DNA from: Acidobacteriota bacterium
GTDB lineage: Bacteria > Acidobacteriota > Terriglobia > Terriglobales > Acidobacteriaceae
Assembly: GCA_021790995.1 (NCBI GenBank)
Contig: JAJYFA010000015.1
Location: 1-43,264 of the forward strand
DNA length: 43,264 bases
Direction of reading: 5' to 3'
The translations under genes were made by a program, and so were the position numbers. Under the pieces are notes generated by a model. The model had not been told where the DNA came from. It searched no databases and worked only from the letters and a program-made list of their open reading frames with translations. This document shows positions 1 through 7,636 of this stretch, piece by piece (positions within the stretch are counted from its first letter, which is position 1; every line of letters starts with the position of its first letter).

Positions 1-19
1 CCTGTAAATTGAAAAGACC

Positions 20-45
20 ATGGTGGAGGCGGCGGGAGTCGAACC
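20..45. repeat. Left attachment-site repeat (tmRNA 3'-end copy)
   Basis: These 26 bases are identical to 43197-43222, and both copies are in the same orientation. Read on the minus strand, the copy is the last 25 nt of a tmRNA gene (T-arm and acceptor, ending in CCA) plus one base. Identity stops abruptly on both sides (position 46 is g against c at 43223). The body of the tmRNA is absent here, so this is the duplicated fragment made by integration. Bases 1-19 lie outside the element. Confidence 0.9.
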
Positions 46-126
46 GATGGCAAGTATTGATTATAGGTAACTTGCTGATTTTACGTTTGCCACAAAATCA
101 CCGAAAACCATGATTGCCAAGTCTAC

Positions 127-151
127 TGTACAAACGCTGTACAAAAATCTC
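127..151 (+). repeat. Integrase arm-type site, left end
   Basis: This 25-bp sequence matches 43132-43156 at 24 of 25 positions in the same orientation. Each copy holds two TGTACAAA units spaced 11 bp apart and ends in AATCTC. A paired short repeat just inside each end of an element is typical of arm-type binding sites for a tyrosine integrase. That role is inferred. The rest of 46-206 shows nothing else that I recognise. Confidence 0.6.
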
Positions 152-206
152 AGCGAACTCCGCGAATGACTTTGGCCCGTCTCACGGATGAAGAAGAGAG
201 AGGGGA

Positions 207-662
207 GTGCTGTACCCTACCGACGCCTACCTTACCAATTTTACAGGGCAAATCGGGCAGACAAACTACAATTTCCGCATGGCAAAATTGTGGCATTATG
301 TCCTGTCTCATTGGGGCATATCCCTTTGTAGTTGGCTGTTTGGCAACGTTACGGGTGGCATCTTTGTTTGGTTCTACCCAAACCGGAATGCTTGGAAACA
401 AGAACGGCAGGAAAAGAACGAACAGAAGATTGATTCTCGAGTCTTGACGGCAATGGCAGATCCAGCGTTATGGAAAGGACCGCGGCCAATGACTGGTGCG
501 GGTATTCGACCTGTCAAGTCAGACGAAATGGCAGAATTCCTTAAATTAAATCAAGACCAGGTGGCCGATAGTTTTGAACGGCTCGAAGCCCAAGGAAGAG
601 TAACACGCAGCAAAGGCGGTATGGACGATCCATCTCCGTGGTGGTTCATCGTACCGCGCTAA
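207..662 (+). CDS. Small membrane protein with C-terminal winged-helix-like domain
   Basis: A 151-residue protein; I do not recognise a named family. The GTG start at 207 follows a purine-rich GAGAGAGGGG stretch; ATG at 279 (residue 25) is an alternative. Residues about 28-57 (from KLWHYVLSHWG through GIFVWFYP) are hydrophobic enough for one membrane segment. A charged linker rich in K, E, Q and R follows. The last 50 residues (DEMAEFLKLNQDQV, then FERLEAQGRVTR) look like a winged helix ending in an aromatic wing. It is the outermost gene at the left end and converges with the HTH gene. A membrane-anchored regulator is a guess. The reading frame is AT-richer than the transfer genes. Confidence 0.6.
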   Translation: MLYPTDAYLTNFTGQIGQTNYNFRMAKLWHYVLSHWGISLCSWLFGNVTGGIFVWFYPNRNAWKQERQEKNEQKIDSRVLTAMADPALWKGPRPMTGAGIRPVKSDEMAEFLKLNQDQVADSFERLEAQGRVTRSKGGMDDPSPWWFIVPR

Positions 663-678
663 CTCCCGTCAATGCGAA

Positions 679-697
679 ATTGAGGGGAATACTCAAT
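679..697 (+). terminator. Weak stem-loop between convergent genes
   Basis: ATTGAG (679-684) can pair with CTCAAT (692-697) around a 7-nt loop, followed by CTTTCT. It lies in the 45-bp gap between the rightward gene ending at 662 and the leftward gene ending at 708. The position fits a terminator, but the stem is short. Confidence 0.35.
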
Positions 698-707
698 CTT
701 TCTGTGG

Positions 708-1103
708 CTACACCAGCCCCTGCAAGCGGCGGTGAACACGCTGCGCGATACGTTCTGGGATACGCATACTCGTATATCCGCGCTTATGCAGAGTCTCCTG
801 ATGGACAATTTTGATGACGCCCGGCTCTTTGCGGAAGAGACGGCGTATCGTGTTCTCGCTGAATCCCCACTGCTTCGACAGTTCTGACACTGAGCAATGC
901 TTTTCCAGAACGATGCTAGTCCGGCTATCTCTTCGCACCATTCTGTCCTCTTCGTAACCCGGATTCGCTACAGTGAAGACTGGCTCTTGCTGTTCTGCCC
1001 TGAATCTCTCCGGTTGTGTCTCTGACCTCACAGGCTTTCGTTCGAGGACTGACGTGACCTCGCGATCCTGCATGTTGTCTTCGCGTTCTAATACGTTTCG
1101 CAT
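708..1103 (-). CDS. Small HTH DNA-binding protein (possible excisionase/regulator)
   Basis: A 131-residue protein. The ATG at 1103 is preceded by GGGGGA five bases upstream; a TTG four codons earlier is less likely. The N-terminal half is charged and low in structure. Residues about 68-128 hold a MerR/excisionase-style helix-turn-helix (SVSELSKQWGFSENTIRRLFR), then a short wing and a basic tail (RIPERIAQRVHRRL). This combination occurs in small acidobacterial DNA-binding proteins and resembles excisionase-type HTH_17 domains. It sits near the left att site, and its upstream region shares a 43-bp motif with the transfer operon. That makes it a candidate recombination directionality factor or transfer regulator; the role is inferred. 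Confidence 0.75.
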   Translation of the reverse strand: MRNVLEREDNMQDREVTSVLERKPVRSETQPERFRAEQQEPVFTVANPGYEEDRMVRRDSRTSIVLEKHCSVSELSKQWGFSENTIRRLFRKEPGVIKIVHQETLHKRGYTSMRIPERIAQRVHRRLQGLV

Positions 1104-1235
1104 CGTATCCCCCAACTCGTGGCAATGGCGAGAGCATCTGTCGAGTTCGGGGGGGTAGTTGGACCCGCCCTCATGAGGCTAGATACTCCCTAGATACCTC
1201 TCATTCGGATAACGATTGACTGGCTCTGGCCGATT

Positions 1236-1278
1236 TGTCCAATCACGATTTGTCGGTCGGTTATTCCAAAACGTGATA
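1236..1278 (-). promoter_or_regulatory. Bipartite motif, left copy, upstream of HTH gene
   Basis: On the plus strand this reads TGTCCAAT, 15 unmatched bases, then GGTTATTCCAAAA, one variable base and GTGATA. The same two blocks with exactly the same 15-bp spacing occur at 41645-41687 upstream of trbC. Relative to the downstream minus-strand gene both copies have the same orientation (133 bp from the HTH start here). It lies in a 357-bp divergent gap (1104-1460) between the HTH gene and the LysR gene, in which I see no other feature. A shared operator or promoter is the simplest reading. Confidence 0.6.
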
Positions 1279-1460
1279 GTTGGCGAAAAACCATTGTGCC
1301 ACTCAGACCATCTCACTTTGCCCCCAAGGCATCTAAAAACGCAACGCGGGCCGTATCCATTTTCGGATATGCCCATCGCGCACGCCCTTGCGAATGTGCC
1401 GTGAACCATTCAGAAGAGCCGGATGGTTTGGCCCTGCTCGTACAGGAAGGGGGCTGCATA

Positions 1461-2393
1461 GTGGCGAACGAGCTGAAGTACATGAGAGCTGCTATTGCGG
1501 TAGCCGAGGAACTGAGTTTTTCTCGTGCGGCCAAACGTTTGCACCTGAGCCAACCAGCGATCACGAAGTACATCTCTGAATTGGAAGAAAGTTTAGGCGT
1601 TTTGCTTTTTCTCCGCGCTCATCATGTTGTATCCCTCACTGAAGCGGGAAAGGCTTACGTCGAAGAGGCGCGCATCGTTGTGCTTCACGCAGAGCGAGCA
1701 GTACAGGTTGCCCGCGCCGCCGGTCACAATGTAGAAACAGTCTTGAACGTGGGACGAACACCGTATGCTGATCCCTTCTTTACATCCATCCTTCTTGCTA
1801 CCCGGCTGCCACTCTTTCCCCGACTGCGGTTGAATCTATCGAGCGGATTCTCTTGCGATCTGACGCACGATGTTCTTACCGGAGAATTGGACGTGGCTAT
1901 CGTAATTGAACCTCCAACTTCTGGACTTTTGACCACGTTGAGGATTGATGAATCGCCACTCTACATAGTCATGTCACAAGAAGACGATCTGGCACGCTTC
2001 CCCTCTATCAGTCTTCACCAACTCGCAGGTAAGCGCTGGGCGTTATTCCAGCGACAAAGCCACCCGCCGTTATATGACTTGATCCAAAAATCTGTACAAG
2101 ACCTGCATGTCGTCCCTACCGCGGTCCAGCATTACATGATCCCCGAGGAGAGCCTGCCAATACTTATCGAACCTAATGGCATTTTGATTGTTCCGAAGTC
2201 AGGCGCGCTGCGAATTGCCCGTGATGGTTTCACCATGCGACCTCTTGATGAAGCCAAGCTGACGACGCGCACCCTGCTCATATCCAGATCCGATAATTCG
2301 TCGCCTCTGCTTAGTGAACTGGTCCGAAGTTTTGTACGAAAAATAGGTCATCTAAACGCCGATAGCCAAATGTCATTGCCTATTCCTGCCTGA
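1461..2393 (+). CDS. LysR-type transcriptional regulator
   Basis: A 310-residue LysR-family regulator. The GTG at 1461 has AGGAAGGGGG upstream at 7-8 bp; ATG 1482 would cut into the HTH. Residues about 1-60 are the winged HTH (ELSFSRAAKRLHLSQPAITK, ISELEESLG). Residues about 90-290 form the effector-binding domain with the usual ELDVAIV strand. It is alone on the plus strand and faces the efflux block (2.4-12.1 kb) tail to tail, so it may control those pumps, but LysR regulators often act on divergent genes, and here the divergent neighbour is the small HTH gene. The effector is unknown. The open frame extends upstream to 1296 without ribosome-site support. Confidence 0.85.
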   Translation: MANELKYMRAAIAVAEELSFSRAAKRLHLSQPAITKYISELEESLGVLLFLRAHHVVSLTEAGKAYVEEARIVVLHAERAVQVARAAGHNVETVLNVGRTPYADPFFTSILLATRLPLFPRLRLNLSSGFSCDLTHDVLTGELDVAIVIEPPTSGLLTTLRIDESPLYIVMSQEDDLARFPSISLHQLAGKRWALFQRQSHPPLYDLIQKSVQDLHVVPTAVQHYMIPEESLPILIEPNGILIVPKSGALRIARDGFTMRPLDEAKLTTRTLLISRSDNSSPLLSELVRSFVRKIGHLNADSQMSLPIPA

Positions 2394-2573
2394 ATCCGAT
2401 TGTGACTCACTAATCGCTTTCTCGTCCAAGATCACAACATTGATTCGGCCTGACGTTTCACATTTTGAGCACGTGATTACGCCTACTGATATTGTCTGTG
2501 GGGCGATGTCATCAATCCTGATTACATTCCCACATCTCCGACATTGATGTACATGTACCCAACGTGCTTCCAT
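2373..2573 (-). CDS. Small zinc-ribbon protein
   Basis: A 66-residue protein with two CxxC pairs (CRRCG near residue 11 and CSKCE near residue 35), the pattern of a zinc ribbon. It starts at ATG 2573; the ribosome site is weak. It lies 58 bp after the DedA-rhodanese gene in the same direction, so it is likely the last gene of the efflux block. Its end overlaps the end of the convergent LysR gene by 21 bp. The function is unknown; such ribbons bind nucleic acid or serve as structural domains. The short length lowers confidence. Confidence 0.6.
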   Translation of the reverse strand: MEARWVHVHQCRRCGNVIRIDDIAPQTISVGVITCSKCETSGRINVVILDEKAISESQSDSGRNRQ

Positions 2574-2631
2574 AATCTGCCCGACAAATCGCTCCCTTTA
2601 TCTCTTCCGGTGTGGAGTGCCACGCTTTGAC

Positions 2632-3630
2632 TCAAGAGAAATGCCGAGGCGCTACGGTTATACCGAAACGAGCAGACATTTCTTCGGGATTCGGCAGGTC
2701 TGTGGTGACAGGAAAGCCGGAATCCCGCCAGCCCTGTAGACCGCCTTCGAGAACCCATACCTTCCTGATCCCTTTATGCCGCAGGGCGACGGCAACACGA
2801 GCGCTCGCTACTTCCTTTGGCGATGAACAGTACAGCACCATCTGGACGTCATCTGGAACGTGAACGCGCGGAGCCTTCCGTAATCGCGTTGGATCAACAC
2901 GAATGGCATCCGGTATGGCAGGGCCGGGCGCTGAGAGTGACTCGCCTTCACAAAGCAGAAGATCAAGTACAGCGATTTTTTGCCCGGACCTGAGCTTCTC
3001 TTCTAGGAGCGCTGGAGAAACGGTACGGATTCTCAGTTGACGCACCATGCGGGTCAGCTCCCACACCCGCCAGAGCAGATAGCAGAAGAGTGGGACAATA
3101 AGAAGCGCCGCCAAGGTGGTGCTTATGCGTCTCAAGGCGGCGGCGACTACCTCTACGTGGTCCGCAAAGAGATAACCTGTCAGGCAATATGTAGAGGACC
3201 ACAGTACCGATCCGATTGCGTCGAAGAGCAAAAACTCTATTGTTCCCACTCCTTCGAGTCCAGCCAGCGGCGGTGTAAGCCCATCAAGACCGGGAATGAA
3301 TTTGGCAATCACGAGAGTGCGCAATCCCCACCGTGCGAAGACCTCCCGCGCCCGCTGAACACAGTAGCGGCGATCCGAACTGAAGCTGCAAAGGATTCTT
3401 AGAATTCGGCTGCCCCACCAGCGGCCAGCCTGAAACCAAGCAAAATCGGCGACCAAACATCCTGTGATCGAAGTCAGGATAATCGCAAGCAGGCTCAGCT
3501 TACCGCTCGCTCCCAAGGCGCCAGCCATTATCAGGAAAAGCATTGCAGGAACGGGCAGGCCGATCTGGCCGGCGAACACGGCGAGAAGGATGGCCGGATA
3601 TGTAAGGAGCGGGATGTGGCTTTCGGTCAT
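2632..3630 (-). CDS. DedA-family (VTT/SNARE-associated) membrane protein fused to a rhodanese domain
   Basis: A 332-residue protein. Residues about 1-205 form a DedA-like membrane domain: several hydrophobic segments, the re-entrant motif FAGQIGLPVPAML and the signature FIPGLDGLTPPLAG. Residues about 215-320 form a rhodanese-like domain with the presumed active cysteine in LYCSSPKEVASA and the closing GGLQGW motif. DedA proteins are linked to lipid scrambling and proton-motive-force homeostasis, and rhodaneses carry sulfur. The fusion suggests redox or sulfur chemistry at the membrane, but no substrate can be read from the sequence. It lies 72 bp downstream of the DHA2 transporter in the same direction. 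The ribosome site before ATG 3630 is weak (AAAAAGAT). Confidence 0.85.
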   Translation of the reverse strand: MTESHIPLLTYPAILLAVFAGQIGLPVPAMLFLIMAGALGASGKLSLLAIILTSITGCLVADFAWFQAGRWWGSRILRILCSFSSDRRYCVQRAREVFARWGLRTLVIAKFIPGLDGLTPPLAGLEGVGTIEFLLFDAIGSVLWSSTYCLTGYLFADHVEVVAAALRRISTTLAALLIVPLFCYLLWRVWELTRMVRQLRIRTVSPALLEEKLRSGQKIAVLDLLLCEGESLSAPGPAIPDAIRVDPTRLRKAPRVHVPDDVQMVLYCSSPKEVASARVAVALRHKGIRKVWVLEGGLQGWRDSGFPVTTDLPNPEEMSARFGITVAPRHFS

Positions 3631-3702
3631 ATCTTTTTAACCGGAAGAACATTTTCAGTGACACAAGCGAGGTTCCATGCCTCGCCTTATGGATCGGCAT
3701 CC

Positions 3703-5304
3703 TCAGTGAACCGGCATATTCATGTGCTTTGGCGGCTTCTTCAGCAAGGCGGCCATCGGCAACATACACGCGGCCACAAGAGAAAACATTGCCAGCACAT
3801 CGATGTAAGACAGCACGCTCGCCTGGGTCAGCACGGAGTCGTAAATGTGTTGCAAGGCGAACTGCTTAGCGTCGCTCATGGATGCGGTATGTGTTAGCGC
3901 CTGGTGAATTAAAGCGTCCAGTTGAACTCGATACGCAGGATTGGATTCAACAACATGGGAGACAAGAAACTGTTGATGTACCTGCTCACGTCTGGCCAGG
4001 ACGGTAGTAAAGAAGGATGTTCCTGCCGACCCTCCAATATTCCTCGCAAGGTTCGTCAACCCGGACACATCATTATTCTTCTCGCGAGAGATCCCAACAT
4101 AGCTAAGCGTATTGATCGGGACAAACAGGAACGCCAGGCCGGTCGATTGAAAGAGACGAAGCCACGCTGCGTAGGAAAAGCTGATCCCCAAATAGATCGT
4201 CGTCATGTGGTACAGCGAAGCTGCGAGAACGGCATAGCCACACATGATCAGGTAGCGTCCATCCATTCGGCCAATCAGGAAACCGACTAGCGGCATTCCA
4301 ATAATCGTGGCGATGCCTCCTGCCGACATCGCCATTCCCGCTGCCTCTGCTGTATACCCCATGACCGATTGAAGGAACTGCGGAAGCAGAACCGTTGTCC
4401 CATAGAGAACGAAACCAAGCGAGAGCATCATCAGGAAGGAGACTGCGAAATTGCGATTGCCGAACAGGTACAGATCGAGAATTGGTCTTTGCCCCCTCCG
4501 TTTTTGATACAGCTCCCAGAGGATGACTGCAACGAAGCTGGCAATGCAGAGTACGGTCAGAACGAGGATCAGGTGCGACGAGAACCAGTCGTCCTCTTGT
4601 CCTTTATCCATGACCACCTCAAGGCTTCCGAACGTGAGTGCGACCAACACAAAACCGATTACATCGAGTTGAAAACCTGCCCGTCTCGCCTCGGCAACGT
4701 CGCGCTGGATGTTCGGCGGATCTTCCACCAGGTTATGGGTGAGGACAAGCGAAAGGATTGCGACCGGAATATTGATGAAAAATATCCATCGCCAATCGTA
4801 ATTGTCGGTAATCCATCCGCCGAGTGTTGGGCCAATGATGGGAGCGGTAATCACCGCAAGTCCGTAAATTGCGAATGCCTGTCCGCGCTTCGCTGGTGGA
4901 AATGTGTCGGCGAGGATCGCCTGTTCGGAGGGTTGAAGGCCACCACCACCAAGCCCTTGAAGGACTCGGAAAAACAGAAGCGCAGGTAACGTTGGAGCCA
5001 GGCCGCACATCAGCGAACTGAGTCCGAAAATGGCAACGCAGCTCATGTAAAAGCGCTTTCTGCCTACGATCCGGCTCAAGTACGCTCCTACAGGAAGAAT
5101 GATTGCATTCGCGACAAGATATGACGTGATGACCCATGTTGATTCATCCTGCGACGCTCCCAGCGACCCCGCAATGTGGGGCAGCGCAACATTGGCAATC
5201 GAAGTATCAAGTACCTCCATGATGGTCGCCAACGTAACAGTGATTGCGATAATCCACGGGTTGTGCTTCGGTCTGTAAATGGCTTCTGTCATGTTCTCTG
5301 TCAT
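3703..5304 (-). CDS. DHA2-family (EmrB/QacA) drug:proton antiporter
   Basis: A 533-residue MFS transporter with about 14 membrane segments, of the size and type of EmrB. It has motif D1 (LDTSIANVALPHI near the N-terminus), motif A (LSRIVGRKRF) and antiporter motif C (AVITAPIIGPTLGGW). It would exchange hydrophobic toxic compounds for protons at the inner membrane. Start choice: ATG 5304 follows AAGGGGAT at a long distance. A GTG at 5331 overlaps the upstream stop codon by one base (TAGTG) and could be a coupled start; ATG 5292 is also possible. No EmrA-like adaptor is adjacent, so it may use the RND adaptor and channel encoded upstream in the same block. Confidence 0.9.
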   Translation of the reverse strand: MTENMTEAIYRPKHNPWIIAITVTLATIMEVLDTSIANVALPHIAGSLGASQDESTWVITSYLVANAIILPVGAYLSRIVGRKRFYMSCVAIFGLSSLMCGLAPTLPALLFFRVLQGLGGGGLQPSEQAILADTFPPAKRGQAFAIYGLAVITAPIIGPTLGGWITDNYDWRWIFFINIPVAILSLVLTHNLVEDPPNIQRDVAEARRAGFQLDVIGFVLVALTFGSLEVVMDKGQEDDWFSSHLILVLTVLCIASFVAVILWELYQKRRGQRPILDLYLFGNRNFAVSFLMMLSLGFVLYGTTVLLPQFLQSVMGYTAEAAGMAMSAGGIATIIGMPLVGFLIGRMDGRYLIMCGYAVLAASLYHMTTIYLGISFSYAAWLRLFQSTGLAFLFVPINTLSYVGISREKNNDVSGLTNLARNIGGSAGTSFFTTVLARREQVHQQFLVSHVVESNPAYRVQLDALIHQALTHTASMSDAKQFALQHIYDSVLTQASVLSYIDVLAMFSLVAACMLPMAALLKKPPKHMNMPVH

Positions 5305-5330
5305 TTGAGCCGTCTTAGAATCCCCTTGCA

Positions 5331-6149
5331 CTACTTCGGCTCACCACGGATTAGGAAGCGGAAGAGTTCCTGTGCCTCGTGCTGGCCTCCCAAACCGAGC
5401 AGCGAGAAGCCATAGGTGCGAGACATCGCATAAATGTCCCGATGACCCTCTGGATAGTAAAACTGTGCCATTGCTGCGGCACCGCCATATCCAATCAACG
5501 TAGATGTATTGAGCGTTTCTCCGCCGGAATCGGTTCGTGTTACCAGTACGCGCGTCGCGGCGTAGAAGAAACGATGAAAAAAGCCGTACTGATCACCAAG
5601 AACGTAATATCGAGGATCTTGGTGAAGTGCTGTCGCAAGAATGCCGTCAGAGAAAACGGCTTGACTTGCCTGACGTGCGGCTGAGGCACCGACACGTTTT
5701 GCGAATGCGTCACCGTCATCCCCGTATTTTGGGTCGGCCTGCCGCGCCTGCGAGAAACTTGCGGCGATAACGACACGAAACGGGAATGAATAAGAGACGA
5801 TTTCGTGGCCGGCATAGAGAAATTTTCTTCCATCCGTAAGAGGGACGGCACGATATTCCGGCTCGATGGTAAACGCCAATCGAGGCGCATAGCGTATCGT
5901 GGATGCCTGTCCGCCGACAGCGCTTGGTGCAGGGTGAATGTTTGAATTCTGCCCCTCGGCTGCCTGCAACGACACCGAGGGAGCGTCAGGCAGCGATGCC
6001 ATCATCACCGAGCTTGCCGGCGTCGCGGCAATCTCGTCCGTGGACGTTTGCTGCCCGAGGCCCGGCAAGCTGATGAAGATCGGAAATAATGTTAGGGCAA
6101 AGCAGCGACGAATCCCAATCGTGGACATTAAGCCGTCTTGTGTGGTCAT
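5331..6149 (-). CDS. Exported protein of unknown function in efflux operon
   Basis: A 272-residue protein. I do not recognise its family. From ATG 6149 (GGAG 11 bp upstream) it has a signal peptide (hydrophobic ALTLFPIFISLPGLG), then a low-complexity A/S/P-rich stretch to about residue 85, then a folded part rich in aromatic and glycine residues. The frame is open up to ATG 6218, which overlaps the end of the outer membrane channel gene, but that start would hide the signal peptide. It sits between the channel and the DHA2 pump, so it probably acts in the periplasm or outer membrane with them. Confidence 0.75.
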   Translation of the reverse strand: MTTQDGLMSTIGIRRCFALTLFPIFISLPGLGQQTSTDEIAATPASSVMMASLPDAPSVSLQAAEGQNSNIHPAPSAVGGQASTIRYAPRLAFTIEPEYRAVPLTDGRKFLYAGHEIVSYSFPFRVVIAASFSQARQADPKYGDDGDAFAKRVGASAARQASQAVFSDGILATALHQDPRYYVLGDQYGFFHRFFYAATRVLVTRTDSGGETLNTSTLIGYGGAAAMAQFYYPEGHRDIYAMSRTYGFSLLGLGGQHEAQELFRFLIRGEPK

Positions 6150-6208
6150 AATGGCAAATTCTCCGAACGAATATCCCGTTTCTCTCTGTCTGATTGTCCT
6201 GGTCAGAG

Positions 6209-7636
6209 CTACTGCCATCCGCCGCCTAACGCGGTGTAGAGCTGAACCAACGACTGGGCTTCTCCCTGTCGTGCGCTGACGAGATTCAGCTCAGCGGAGA
6301 ACAGGTTTGAATCCGTAGTGAGAACTTCGAGATAACTGGTTGAGCCTGCCTGGTATTGCAGGCGCGCAAGGCGTGCCGCATCAGTCGCAGCCGAAACAAG
6401 CATTTCCTGTTGCTCACGCCCGGCTCTCTGCTTGTTGACTGCGATTAGTGCATTCGAGACCTGCTGGAAAGCGGTAGCGATGGTCTTCTGATAACTCAGC
6501 ACCATCTCTTTTTTGGTTTCTTCCGAGAGCTTGAGCTGTGCTTTCAGCTTGCCGCCCTCAAAGAGGGGCTGCGTCAGGGAGCCGATCCCGTAACCGAGTT
6601 GGTTGCCGGAACTGAACATACTCGAAAAGTCGCTTCCGCTTGTGATGACGGATGCGCTGATCGATAGCTGAGGGAAAAACTGGGCGCGCGCCACGCCGAT
6701 ATTCGCGTTAGCCTCGATGAGTTGCTGTTCGGCTTCAAGGATGTCGGGGCGGCGCTCCAGCAGTCGCGAGGGCAACCCCACAGGCAAGTTCCGGGGAACG
6801 GGAGCAAGGGCGCTCGGGTCGGTGGCAGCAACGGGGCCAGGATTCTGGCCCAGCAGGAGATGCAGCGCATTCTCTTCCTGCTGTATCTCCTGTTCGAGCT
6901 GCGGGATTTCCGCCGACGCCGTAAATTCATTTTCCTCGGCCTGACGAAGATCAGAGAGCGGGTTGGCTCCCCCATCTACCAGAGTGCGTGTCAGCGCGAC
7001 CGATTCTCTTCTTTCCTTCAGCGTCTCATTTGCTATGACCAGTTGCGCTTGATAGGCGCGCAACTGAAAATAGTCCGTCGCAACCTCCTGAACCAGGGTC
7101 ATGCGAACAACTCGCTGCGCCCACACCTGGGAAAGCATCTGAGCCCGTTGCGCCTCGGTCTGACGGCGATAGAGGCCCCAGAAGTCGGGCTTCCAGAGAG
7201 CCGACAGATTGAAGCTACCCGAAGCAATTCCGCCGCTCGGCAATCCATTGCCAAGGGAACTCCCAAGGTCTGCGCCCGCGCCACTGCCCCCCACCGAAAT
7301 GGTCGGGAACTCTTGCGCGCGCGTGATTTTGAGTTGCGCCTCTGCCTCGGACACATGCTGTGCAGCGATGCGCACATCGTAGCTATTGGCGAGCGCTGTG
7401 CGAATCAGATCCTGCAATTCAGGCTGATTAAAGACCTGGGCAAACTTCTCGTCGCCTAGGGAGTCCTGATTTGCGCTCGACCGAGCGGTGTCGTCAGCGC
7501 CGCGATAAGCAGGTGGCGCAAGGGCCTGCGGGCGCACGTATTTCGGTCCCACTGTGCAACCTGTCAGTACAGGCAGCAGGAGTCCAGTCGAAAACAGCAG
7601 CGCTGCTGAAGTGCGTTTCAAAACCGTGGTGTTCAT
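6209..7636 (-). CDS. RND efflux outer membrane lipoprotein (NodT/OprM family)
   Basis: A 475-residue TolC-like outer membrane factor. The signal peptide ends in a lipobox (LTGC), followed by the family start TVGPKYVRP. Two repeats of the long helical barrel region follow, each ending near motifs such as LPVGLPSRLLERRPDI and LGYGIGSLTQPLFEGGKL. It forms the exit duct for the RND pump encoded just upstream. Its ATG overlaps the pump's stop codon by four bases, so translation is coupled. The length is normal for the family. Confidence 0.95.
   Translation of the reverse strand: MNTTVLKRTSAALLFSTGLLLPVLTGCTVGPKYVRPQALAPPAYRGADDTARSSANQDSLGDEKFAQVFNQPELQDLIRTALANSYDVRIAAQHVSEAEAQLKITRAQEFPTISVGGSGAGADLGSSLGNGLPSGGIASGSFNLSALWKPDFWGLYRRQTEAQRAQMLSQVWAQRVVRMTLVQEVATDYFQLRAYQAQLVIANETLKERRESVALTRTLVDGGANPLSDLRQAEENEFTASAEIPQLEQEIQQEENALHLLLGQNPGPVAATDPSALAPVPRNLPVGLPSRLLERRPDILEAEQQLIEANANIGVARAQFFPQLSISASVITSGSDFSSMFSSGNQLGYGIGSLTQPLFEGGKLKAQLKLSEETKKEMVLSYQKTIATAFQQVSNALIAVNKQRAGREQQEMLVSAATDAARLARLQYQAGSTSYLEVLTTDSNLFSAELNLVSARQGEAQSLVQLYTALGGGWQ

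Noticed and set aside
166-447. Alternative plus-strand frame at the left end
   Set aside because: It overlaps the 207-662 frame, which has a membrane segment and winged-helix-like end; the alternative has neither.
1261-1273. LysR T-N11-A box inside the bipartite motif
   Set aside because: A T-N11-A match exists but lacks clear dyad symmetry, so it does not by itself assign the motif to the LysR protein.
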